A DNA stretch of 8,796 bases from an uncultured Bacilli bacterium (GTDB taxonomy: Bacteria; Bacillota_I; Bacilli_A; RF39; UBA660): contig CANQYA010000037.1 of assembly GCA_947627965.1 (NCBI GenBank), positions 1 to 8,796 on the forward strand, read 5' to 3'. Shown one piece after another: positions 1 to 6,389 of this stretch. The stretch's first letter is position 1; the number at the start of each line of letters is the position of its first letter. The notes under the pieces are model-generated. The model was not told the origin of the DNA. It did not search any database and saw nothing but the letters and a program-made list of their open reading frames with translations. A program made the position numbers and the translations under genes.

Positions 1-41
1 CAATATTACTAATTTTTCTTTAGTTCAAAAAATAATTATTT

Positions 42-1355
42 TTAAAAATTTATTTGATATTCTTCTATATCTAAAAAATTTGTGTCACTATTATATACCA
101 TAAAATATACTTGATATTGTCCCTGTTCACTAGGAACGGTATTATACTCATTTGTTTCTTTAATATATGTTAAATATTTACACGAAGTTTGTGATTTTGG
201 CTTAGAAATTAATCCACACTTAATTGGTAATTCTATTGGCAATATTTTTTCTAAATCATAATTGATATTATTTTTCAAAATCCAATTGCTATTATTATTA
301 ATGTTAACTTCAAATTTATTAGCTTCTTCTTCGTTGGTAAAAATAGCATAAATCGACTTGTGGTTAAGTAAATAACTTTGAGTATATTCCGTGACATAGA
401 ATTTTCCGCTATTTGGAATATCAACATTAACTATATCTTTATATTTCATAATATTACTATATTCTTGTTTAATAGGAGGTGCCAAAGAAATAAAACTATA
501 AAGGAATAAAAGTACTACTATTATCCAGCCTGCTATAACATTTTTTTTGCAATCATAACCTCTATTACTATATTTGGTTCCTACTAATATGGAAATAATA
601 GGTATTGGTAACATTAACAAAAATACCCATGAATATTTTTGTTGTAAAACACTAGGTATGTTAAAATAATTAATAACAGCAGAAAATAATCCAGGAGCTA
701 ACAAAAAAGATATAATAGTTGCAATAAATAAAATCGAAAGTAATTGGTTAGGATTTTTAATCCTACTTTTTTTAATATTAGTAGGATTTTTAATTCTACT
801 TTTTTTAATATTAGAATGATTACTTTCAATATTAGGCATTGTAACTATATGATTTCTTATAAAGGTTATTAACTCTGCACTGCATGCTTCTTCATAAATT
901 GAAATATTGATTTCACCATAAAATAAGAAAAAAATACCATCAGTTTCTGTAGCTTTATTAATTTCACTATACTTTATTTTTAAAGTCATTCTATCGTTTT
1001 TGAATATAAGATAATCTTCGTAAAAATCAATTGTATAATTTAATTCGTTAGATTCTTCTAAAAATTTAGCAAGTTTAGTAATATAACTATTTTTTACTGA
1101 TTTATTAATAAAATAAGCAACTACAGTATATATAATGGCAGCTACACCAGAATAGAGAATAGAAGAAATAGAAAGAATAGAAGGATTATTTATTATGCCA
1201 CTGAAAGCTATAAGAATAAATAATAAAGAAAATATTATGAAACGTTTCCTAAATTTTTTATTAATTTTTCTTGAATGTTTTAACATATTATAACAATTTT
1301 CAGAAGTAGGTTTTATATCGACAGTAAAAAGCATTTTATCATTATCTTTTTCCAT
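42..1355 (-). CDS. Multi-pass membrane protein with YcxB-like segment
   Basis: The 437-residue product has two hydrophobic segments near the N-terminus (about 39-54 and 62-83), a soluble region about 105-170, three more hydrophobic segments (about 205-229, 243-260, 273-292) and a roughly 145-residue soluble C-terminal domain containing two cysteines (380, 392). The two-TM hairpin followed by a beta-rich stretch (FYEDYLIF..., then a Lys-rich strand and a short helix) resembles the YcxB-like family, whose function is unknown. The C-terminal domain is not recognised. An upstream in-frame ATG at 1403 exists, but the ATG at 1355 is chosen because AGAGGTG lies 5 bases before it and the candidate promoter overlaps the longer version. 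Residues 182-203 are two copies of an 11-residue Lys-rich unit. It is transcribed divergently from the broken gene at 1549. Probably an envelope protein; no catalytic motif is visible. Confidence 0.8.
   Translation of the reverse strand: MEKDNDKMLFTVDIKPTSENCYNMLKHSRKINKKFRKRFIIFSLLFILIAFSGIINNPSILSISSILYSGVAAIIYTVVAYFINKSVKNSYITKLAKFLEESNELNYTIDFYEDYLIFKNDRMTLKIKYSEINKATETDGIFFLFYGEINISIYEEACSAELITFIRNHIVTMPNIESNHSNIKKSRIKNPTNIKKSRIKNPNQLLSILFIATIISFLLAPGLFSAVINYFNIPSVLQQKYSWVFLLMLPIPIISILVGTKYSNRGYDCKKNVIAGWIIVVLLFLYSFISLAPPIKQEYSNIMKYKDIVNVDIPNSGKFYVTEYTQSYLLNHKSIYAIFTNEEEANKFEVNINNNSNWILKNNINYDLEKILPIELPIKCGLISKPKSQTSCKYLTYIKETNEYNTVPSEQGQYQVYFMVYNSDTNFLDIEEYQINF
750..815 (-). repeat. 33-bp tandem duplication inside a coding region
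   Basis: Two adjacent 33-bp units (750-782 and 783-815) differ at one position in the first 31 bases. Because 33 is a multiple of three, the duplication keeps the frame and encodes NIKKSRIKNPT followed by NIKKSRIKNPN, a basic linker between the YcxB-like region and the third membrane segment. The near identity suggests a recent duplication or a unit that varies in copy number. Confidence 0.85.
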
Positions 1356-1374
1356 TTTTTCACCTCTTATAGCT

Positions 1375-1403
1375 GTTATATCATTAAAAGAAAAATAATT
1401 CAA
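1375..1403 (-). promoter_or_regulatory. Candidate SigA-type promoter for the gene at 42-1355
   Basis: On the minus strand TTGAAT (1403-1398) and TATAAC (1380-1375) are separated by 17 bases, matching the consensus at 4/6 and 5/6. The predicted start near 1368 leaves a leader of about 13 bases that begins at the ribosome binding site, which supports the ATG at 1355. The call rests on consensus matching in AT-rich DNA. Confidence 0.45.
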
Positions 1404-1490
1404 TAAATTGTTTTTTGTAAAAAACTAAACTCAAGTAAGAAAATGTTTACAAAAATAGTGTTAATGTGTACTATCATCTTGTAAGTGTAC

Positions 1491-1518
1491 TTGAGCAGTA
1501 TTAGAGTATGTTTATCAT
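1491..1518 (+). promoter_or_regulatory. Candidate promoter of the degraded gene at 1549
   Basis: TTGAGC (1491-1496) and TATCAT (1513-1518) are separated by 16 bases, 4/6 and 5/6 to consensus. The -35 overlaps the right arm of an inverted repeat (CTCAAGTA 1430-1437, TACTTGAG 1488-1495) and sits next to a GTGTACT copy, so it may once have been regulated. Confidence 0.4.
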
Positions 1519-1548
1519 ATTGAAAATATTAATTAGTAGGTGATTACA

Positions 1549-1978
1549 ATGATTAAAAAAATATCCTTAATAGGTACATTTATTGCAATTATGATTGGTC
1601 TTATGTCATATTCATTCATAAAATTTAAAAATTATAACTTTATTAAGTCAATATATGGATTGAATAAAATTTCAAATGAATATCCAGTTTATATGATAAA
1701 TGATAACATTGATATAATTCTTTTATCATATCAAGATACTTATGTTTCTAAACTTTTGGGAAATTTTGAAAAAAGGGATGTGAACTAATAACATCTGATG
1801 CAGGGCATTATTTTTTTCGTAAGGAAGACGATAACACTAGTTATATTGTATCAACAAATAATTTTTTAAATAAAAATTATGTATTAGTAGAAAAGAAAAA
1901 TAAAAAAATATTAATTATATTGGTAATGATTATAGTGGTGAATGAGATATTGCATACTATAATTGTTATGAAAACTAA
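1549..1978 (+). pseudogene. Decayed gene for a small membrane-anchored protein
   Basis: ATG at 1549 follows AGTAGGTG at 1535-1542; the upstream in-frame GTG at 1540 lies inside that ribosome binding site and is rejected. The intact opening frame gives a hydrophobic segment (residues about 4-23) and stops at 1786-1788. Reading one base back at the A6 run 1769-1774 continues an open frame (KKGCELITSDAGHYFFRKED...). A second one-base step back in the A7 run 1902-1908 gives NINYIGNDYSGE, then TGA at 1943-1945 where TGG (Trp) would fit, then DIAYYNCYEN and TAA at 1976-1978, directly before a terminator. Adding two A residues makes 432 bases, a 143-residue protein. Thus two homopolymer losses and one nonsense change broke a gene of unrecognised function with one N-terminal membrane anchor. 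Assembly errors could explain the A-run changes but less easily the TGA. Confidence 0.7.
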
Positions 1979-1999
1979 GAGACAATGCGTCTCTTTTTC
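1977..1999 (+). terminator. Rho-independent terminator after the degraded gene
   Basis: AAGAGAC (1977-1983) pairs with GTCTCTT (1989-1995) around the loop AATGC, and a T-run 1994-1998 follows. It begins at the stop codon of the restored frame (1976-1978), which is independent support for where the ancestral gene ended, and it insulates the exporter operon downstream. Confidence 0.8.
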
Positions 2000-2016
2000 T
2001 TCTCTATTTAGATAAT

Positions 2017-2031
2017 TGACTTAATAAGTCA
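2017..2031. promoter_or_regulatory. Perfect 15-bp palindrome, candidate operator
   Basis: TGACTTAATAAGTCA is a perfect dyad with 7-bp arms around a central A. It lies 22 bases upstream of the -10 hexamer of the exporter operon and downstream of a terminator, in the place expected for a regulator site. The first gene of the operon encodes a protein with an XRE helix-turn-helix, a domain that usually binds such dyads as a dimer, so self-regulation is a reasonable inference. No second copy was seen in the window. Confidence 0.5.
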
Positions 2032-2050
2032 TAAATTTTTAATTAATTTG

Positions 2051-2059
2051 TGCTATGAT
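2051..2059 (+). promoter_or_regulatory. Extended -10 promoter of the ABC exporter operon
   Basis: TGCTATGAT is an extended -10 element (TGn plus a 5/6 match to TATAAT). No acceptable -35 lies 16-18 bases upstream, where the sequence is ATAAAT, so it may rely on the TGn motif or on an activator. The predicted start near 2066 gives a leader of about 14 bases that starts at the AAGGGAGG ribosome binding site (2067-2074). Confidence 0.5.
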
Positions 2060-2079
2060 TTAGAAAAAGGGAGGATACT

Positions 2080-3069
2080 ATGGATCAAGAAAAAATGGGA
2101 AAGTTTATAAGTGAATTACGAAAAGAAAAAGGACTTACTCAAAAAGATATAGGTGATAGACTAAATATTAGTGATAATTCCGTTTCTAAATGGGAAAGAG
2201 GAATTAATGCTCCTGATATTTATTATCTAGGACCACTCTCCGAATTATTTGGGGTAAGTATTAAAGAACTATTGAATGGTGAAAGATATATTTCTAAAAA
2301 TAAGAAAAAGATGGATAATCGTAAACCAACTTTAGAAGTTACTAACTTATCAAAAAAATTAAGTAATAAAACGATAATTAGTGATATTAATATGACTATT
2401 TATGAGGGAGAGGTAGTTGGTTTAATCGGACCAAATGGCTCAGGTAAATCTACTTTAATAAAAACAATTCTTGATTTATATCATAGTAATAGTGGGAATG
2501 TAAAAATATGTGGATTTGATTTAAAAAAAGATTTTGAAAAAGCCTTATCTAATATTGGATGCATTGTTGAAAGACCTGATTTATATCTTTATTTAACGGG
2601 TATGCAAAATTTAAAAATGACAATGCTTATTAATAATATTCAAGATATAGACTATGTTAAAAAGATAATAAAGTTAGTTGGTTTAGAAGAAAGAATTAAC
2701 GATAAAGTTAAAAAATATTCTTTGGGTATGAAACAACGATTATGTGTTGCTAATGCCCTTATTAGAAAGCCAAAATTATTGATTTTAGACGAACCAACTA
2801 ATGGCTTAGATCTACTTGGTATTAAAGAGTTACGTGATATTATTAAAAATATTAGTCAAAATATGGGTGTTTCTGTTTTGATTAGTAGTCATATTTTAAT
2901 GGAAGTTGAAGCTATTTGTGATTACATTTATATAATTAACGAAGGTAAGATTATTGAAGAGTTTAGTATCGACGCAATTAAAAGACAAAATATTTCTTTA
3001 GAGGAAGAATTTTTAAGACAAATTAGTAATGTTAATAATGAAAGGGGAGTAGAACATGAAAATAATTAA
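2080..3069 (+). CDS. XRE helix-turn-helix fused to BcrA-type ABC ATPase
   Basis: The 329-residue protein joins a DNA-binding domain to an exporter ATPase. Residues 6-65 are an XRE/Cro-type helix-turn-helix (KGLTQKDIGDRLNISDNSVSKWERG core). A basic linker (73-82) leads to an ABC domain with Walker A GPNGSGKST (117-125), a Q-loop position held by Glu164, common in BcrA-like ATPases, signature SLGMKQ (214-219), Walker B LLILDE (233-238), D-loop NGLD (241-244) and H-loop His271. This subfamily energises ABC-2 permeases in bacitracin or lantibiotic resistance; the substrate here is not shown. AAGGGAGG precedes the ATG by 5 bases, and the internal Met78 has no ribosome binding site, so the fusion is real. 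Its end overlaps the permease start by 14 bases. It probably binds its own promoter (palindrome at 2017-2031) and may link transport state to transcription. Confidence 0.9.
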   Translation: MDQEKMGKFISELRKEKGLTQKDIGDRLNISDNSVSKWERGINAPDIYYLGPLSELFGVSIKELLNGERYISKNKKKMDNRKPTLEVTNLSKKLSNKTIISDINMTIYEGEVVGLIGPNGSGKSTLIKTILDLYHSNSGNVKICGFDLKKDFEKALSNIGCIVERPDLYLYLTGMQNLKMTMLINNIQDIDYVKKIIKLVGLEERINDKVKKYSLGMKQRLCVANALIRKPKLLILDEPTNGLDLLGIKELRDIIKNISQNMGVSVLISSHILMEVEAICDYIYIINEGKIIEEFSIDAIKRQNISLEEEFLRQISNVNNERGVEHENN

Positions 3070-4615
3070 CGCTATTAAATGTGAATTTATTAAAGGATAT
3101 ACTTGGAGTAATATCATTATGATTATACTGTTATTATCGGTATCTGTGGTAGGACTTACAGAAATAACGTATTTAAGTAATCGTTCTTATAATTATCAAT
3201 ATGAAAATAGTGATGAAAGCAATTATCAATATTATAAAAAAGAATACCAAAGTAATCCGACAATAGAAAATGCTATATATTTGAAATTTTATGAGAATGC
3301 TTTTAATATGAATAAACAACTTCAAAAAATGAATATAGTACCAGAAGATAATTGGCAATATTATGTGTTAGATAAAACGAAAGAGTTAGAAAATGATGTT
3401 TTTATAGCTAATCAAATAATAAAAAATCCTAATGATCCTTTTTTTGTAGAGCTTAAAAATGAAACATATTCTATGGATAATTGCCAAAATGTTGTTATTA
3501 GTCTTCTTTCAAAAAATGTAAATGAATTAGTTAATGTAATAAAAGAAGGAGAAGAAGAAATTAAAACCAATAAATTATTAATTGAAGAAAATAAATATTA
3601 TAAATATATAGAAACTATTATGGATTCTCTTAATGATGAAGATAAAGAATATTACCAAATACTTATTGATAATAAAGTTGCAGATGAAAACCATTTTTTA
3701 AGTCTTGGCGTTAAACAAAGATTTCAAATACTATATAATTCGTCTTATGGTAAAACTTATGATGAACGAGATAGCTATAGTGATGGCTTTAACAATTATC
3801 AAAATTATATCAAATATCGAAATGTTATAGAAAAATCTCAAAAAGAGAAATTAGCTATTATTGAGTATAGTCTAAAAAATAATCTTAAGCACGATATTAC
3901 TTTTAGTTTTGGCGTTGCATTTTCGCCACCAACATATGCTACTAGTAAAACAGCCGTTAATCAAATTTTAAATCTTTCTATTGTAGTAGCTATTATTGTT
4001 ATTCTAACTAGTAGTGGTATCATTATTAACGAATATAAAGATGGTACAGATAAATTATTATTAACTTTACCTATTAAAAGATGGAAAGTGTTATTGAGTA
4101 AGTTTCTTTATTTGATTATTCATAGTTATATTATTTGGTTTATGGCTTTAGTACTAATGGTAGTGTATGCTGGTATTAGATTTGGATTTAGTGATTTATT
4201 TACTCCTAAATTAATTTATTACCATAATAGCGTTAGAGAAGTAAATTACCTTTTATATATTATTAAAGATATACTAGTGGCAAATATTCCTATTATAGCG
4301 ATGATATCAATTGTTTTACTCATTTCGGCAATTACTAATAATAACTCTTTAACAGTAGTTATTACAGTGGCACTTACTATTCTTTCTCCTATTATGTGGT
4401 ATTTAATATCCGTTCATAATATACCTTCTCTTGCTTATACTTTTTTACCTTATTTAGATTATTGGTTAGTTATTAATAATTTTGAATATTATTTGTTATC
4501 GTTACGGGTAGCCAAAGTTAGTTATGGTTTAGGTATTATTATATCACTTATAACAACTATAGTATGTTATATAATTACTAATATAGCTTATATTAAAAAA
4601 GATATAAAAAATTAG
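3056..4615 (+). CDS. ABC-2 type permease, partner of the HTH-ABC ATPase
   Basis: This 519-residue membrane protein has six predicted membrane segments: one near the N-terminus (about 17-37) and five in the C-terminal half (305-325, 347-372, 405-427, 429-452, 489-512). Between the first and second lies a polar region of about 265 residues (40-304), rich in Asn, Tyr, Glu and Lys, presumably outside the cell and able to bind the substrate or a target. The stretch EYKDGTDKLLLTLPIKR (326-342) fits the cytoplasmic coupling segment of ABC-2 permeases. The start overlaps the ATPase gene by 14 bases and has GGGGAG upstream, so the two are translationally coupled. The large loop is longer than in simple BcrB-type permeases and recalls permeases that sense or expel antimicrobial peptides; that function is inferred. 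Confidence 0.85.
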   Translation: MKIINAIKCEFIKGYTWSNIIMIILLLSVSVVGLTEITYLSNRSYNYQYENSDESNYQYYKKEYQSNPTIENAIYLKFYENAFNMNKQLQKMNIVPEDNWQYYVLDKTKELENDVFIANQIIKNPNDPFFVELKNETYSMDNCQNVVISLLSKNVNELVNVIKEGEEEIKTNKLLIEENKYYKYIETIMDSLNDEDKEYYQILIDNKVADENHFLSLGVKQRFQILYNSSYGKTYDERDSYSDGFNNYQNYIKYRNVIEKSQKEKLAIIEYSLKNNLKHDITFSFGVAFSPPTYATSKTAVNQILNLSIVVAIIVILTSSGIIINEYKDGTDKLLLTLPIKRWKVLLSKFLYLIIHSYIIWFMALVLMVVYAGIRFGFSDLFTPKLIYYHNSVREVNYLLYIIKDILVANIPIIAMISIVLLISAITNNNSLTVVITVALTILSPIMWYLISVHNIPSLAYTFLPYLDYWLVINNFEYYLLSLRVAKVSYGLGIIISLITTIVCYIITNIAYIKKDIKN

Positions 4616-4646
4616 TTATATTAAAAAATATAGATTTAATTTAAAA

Positions 4647-4682
4647 TATAATAGATAGTTAATTTAGTTAAACTCTATTATA
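4647..4682. repeat. 9-bp inverted repeat downstream of the exporter
   Basis: TATAATAGA (4647-4655) and TCTATTATA (4674-4682) form perfect arms around an 18-base spacer. There is no T-run after it, so it is not a standard terminator. It may be an mRNA 3'-end hairpin or chance in AT-rich DNA. Confidence 0.3.
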
Positions 4683-4704
4683 AGTGTAGCAATTTATCTT
4701 AATA

Positions 4705-4740
4705 AAACCTCGTTTCTTTATTTAGAGACGAGGTTTCTTT
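4705..4740. terminator. Strong bidirectional terminator
   Basis: AAACCTCGTTTC (4705-4716) pairs with GAGACGAGGTTT (4725-4736), a 12-bp stem with one G-U pair and an 8-base loop. The right side runs into TTTCTTTAT and the left side reads as TTTTATT on the other strand, so it can end both the exporter operon (+) and the convergent surface-protein gene (-). Confidence 0.85.
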
Positions 4741-4783
4741 ATATATTAAACTTTTAAAATTTATAAATATTTTTTAAGTATTA

Positions 4784-5443
4784 TTATGCTTTTTTAAAGT
4801 AGTAGATAAGTCCTGTACCACCAAGAACGATAAGCCCTAAAAATAAAGGTAAATTAATATCACTAGTACTTGGGTTTTGTTCTTTTAAAATTTTTTGAGC
4901 CATTTCGGGTGACCATAAAGTTTCTCCCCCTTTAGCAGGTACTAATGTTATTTTTTCAGGGTCTATTTCGATTATGACATATTGATCAGGAGTATTGTCT
5001 TCGTTCCAATCGAAAGAATATTTATATGTTAATACCGTTCCATTTAAAAGGACTTTTTTAAGATTATCAGGTGTTATTCCAACATAATCACTATAAGAAG
5101 ATTTTTTTATTTCTTGCGTTGATTTATCAGGTAGAGTAACTTTAAAACTAGAATTATTGTCGTCACTTGGTTCGGTTACTTCAAAACCAATCCATCCAGC
5201 AGGACCTGGTCTTGAACCTCCGCTAGCACCAGGATCGGCATCTAACATTTTAAAAGTTGCCACAGAATAACGAATAGTTGTTGTATCGCCTACAGTAGTT
5301 AAAGTACCTTGCCCAGAAGAAAGAGAATCTCCTGCTTTTTGTGTAATATCAGTTACTTTACCATATTCTTTGGCGGCCAATACAGGGGTTATCATTGTAA
5401 GTATAACTAAGATGATAAAGGGAAAAATTATTATTTTTTTCAT
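4784..5443 (-). CDS. Secreted surface protein with NPSTS sorting signal
   Basis: The 219-residue protein has a signal peptide (MKK, hydrophobic 4-20, likely cleavage after Ala23 or Ala24), an exported region of about 165 residues and a C-terminal cell-wall sorting tail: NPSTSD (190-195), hydrophobic segment 198-216, then KKA. This order matches sortase substrates, and an NPxTx motif is typical of class B sortase substrates (NPQTN, NPKTG). A class B sortase gene is divergently adjacent with 61 bases between the starts. A Gly/Pro-rich patch lies at 72-83, and DWNEDNTPD (145-153) resembles a DxNxDxxxD calcium loop. The domain itself is not recognised. ATG at 5443 has GGAG 8 bases upstream; a longer in-frame start at 5479 would disrupt the signal peptide and overlap the candidate -10. 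Likely product: wall-anchored protein of unknown function. Confidence 0.8.
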   Translation of the reverse strand: MKKIIIFPFIILVILTMITPVLAAKEYGKVTDITQKAGDSLSSGQGTLTTVGDTTTIRYSVATFKMLDADPGASGGSRPGPAGWIGFEVTEPSDDNNSSFKVTLPDKSTQEIKKSSYSDYVGITPDNLKKVLLNGTVLTYKYSFDWNEDNTPDQYVIIEIDPEKITLVPAKGGETLWSPEMAQKILKEQNPSTSDINLPLFLGLIVLGGTGLIYYFKKA

Positions 5444-5456
5444 AAACTTACTCCTT

Positions 5457-5485
5457 TTTTCATAATAATAATTTAGCATTATATT
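5457..5485 (+). promoter_or_regulatory. Candidate promoter for the sortase gene
   Basis: TTTTCA (5457-5462) and TATATT (5480-5485) are 17 bases apart, 4/6 and 5/6 to consensus. The predicted start near 5492 falls at the GAGGTGA ribosome binding site, giving a leader of about 13 bases. It overlaps the divergent -10 on the other strand, so the two promoters may compete. Confidence 0.35.
5478..5483 (-). promoter_or_regulatory. Candidate -10 box for the sorted surface protein
   Basis: The minus strand reads a perfect TATAAT at 5483-5478, about 35 bases before the ATG at 5443. No good -35 is seen 16-18 bases upstream (ACTAAT), so support comes only from the hexamer and its position in the divergent intergenic region. 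Confidence 0.35.
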
Positions 5486-5504
5486 GTATCTGAGGTGATT
5501 ATTA

Positions 5505-6362
5505 GTGAAGAAATATATGACTATTGAAGACTATTTTAAGACCCAGTCAATAGATAAAACCAAGACCAAGATAAGTAAATGGCACAAGATTTTAGCTATT
5601 GTCTGTCTCATTATTATTATCTTCTCACTATACACTATATTTAAGTGGTCTTTTGATAATTACAAAATTCGACAAATTAATAAAGAAATTAATAAAAATA
5701 TTAAAATAAATAAAAATAGTGAAGAGGGAGAATTAGTAAATCCGCCAAATGATAAAAATAATAACTACTACTATTATATTAAGTTTCCTTTTTATGAAAT
5801 TAATTATTCTAGTTTTTTATCCCAAAATAAAGATATGGTTGCCTTTATCTACATTAAAAATACTAATATTAATTATCCTGTTGTTCAAGCTAATGATAAC
5901 ACTTATTACTTAAATCATTCTTTTGATAAAAAGGAAAATGAAGCAGGTTGGATTTTTATGGATTACCGCAATAATATAAAAAATTTAAGTGATAATACGA
6001 CTATTTATGGACATGCAAGACTAGATGGAACGATGTTTGGTTCTTTAAGAAAAGTTTTATCTTCGACTTGGCAGAATGATTTAGATAATTATGTTATTTA
6101 TTTATCAACTTTAAAAGAAAGTATGATATTTCAAATTTTTTCTATTTATACTATTAAAAGTGAAAGTTATTATATAACACCTAATTTTAGTAGTAATAAT
6201 AAAAAACAAATATGGCTTGATACTATGAAAAGAAGAAATATAGCACCGATCGATACTGATGTTAATACGAATGATAAAATACTTACCTTATCAACTTGTC
6301 AGAATAATAAAGGGGGAAGAATTGTAATTCATGCTAAATTAATAAAAAGAAAATGTAATTAA
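5505..6362 (+). CDS. srtB: Class B sortase
   Basis: This membrane-anchored cysteine transpeptidase of 285 residues joins proteins bearing a C-terminal sorting motif to the cell wall. Residues 29-47 form an N-terminal membrane anchor, followed by a basic/Asn-rich linker (54-90) and the catalytic domain (about 100-280). The catalytic set is present: His170 in IYGHA, Cys265 in TLSTC (261-265) and Arg272 in GGRIVIHAKL. The stretch NYPVVQANDNTYYLNHSF followed by GWIFMDYRN (148-156) is typical of class B. GTG at 5505 is used as start because GAGGTGA (5492-5498) is correctly spaced to it; the ATG at 5517 is too far away. The neighbouring divergent gene encodes an NPSTS protein that is its likely dedicated substrate. 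Length and motifs indicate an intact enzyme; assignment to SrtB rather than another class is from motif resemblance. Confidence 0.9.
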   Translation: MKKYMTIEDYFKTQSIDKTKTKISKWHKILAIVCLIIIIFSLYTIFKWSFDNYKIRQINKEINKNIKINKNSEEGELVNPPNDKNNNYYYYIKFPFYEINYSSFLSQNKDMVAFIYIKNTNINYPVVQANDNTYYLNHSFDKKENEAGWIFMDYRNNIKNLSDNTTIYGHARLDGTMFGSLRKVLSSTWQNDLDNYVIYLSTLKESMIFQIFSIYTIKSESYYITPNFSSNNKKQIWLDTMKRRNIAPIDTDVNTNDKILTLSTCQNNKGGRIVIHAKLIKRKCN

Positions 6363-6389
6363 AAAATCACTAGTTTTACCTAATGACTT

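Noticed and set aside
28..43. 16-bp AT-only palindrome as terminator of the first gene
   Set aside because: It overlaps the stop codon, contains no G or C, and such runs are expected by chance in this AT-rich DNA.
1769..1775. Programmed -1 frameshift at an A-AAA-AAG slippery site
   Set aside because: The zero frame reads GAA AAA AGG, so the heptamer is out of phase for tandem slippage. A second frameshift and a nonsense codon downstream point to decay.
1943..1945. TGA read as tryptophan (alternative genetic code)
   Set aside because: All tryptophans in the intact genes use TGG (exporter ATPase and permease, sortase, surface protein), and no intact gene has an internal TGA. Code 4 genomes this AT-rich mainly use TGA for Trp.
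3173..3358. Minus-strand open frame of 61 codons inside the permease
   Set aside because: It is antisense to the permease coding region, its Ile/Phe-rich composition is an artefact of AT content, and no ribosome binding site is present.
6363..6389. Shared terminator between the sortase and flavoprotein genes
   Set aside because: Only weak pairing of AATCA with TGATT across a long loop is visible, so no terminator could be supported.
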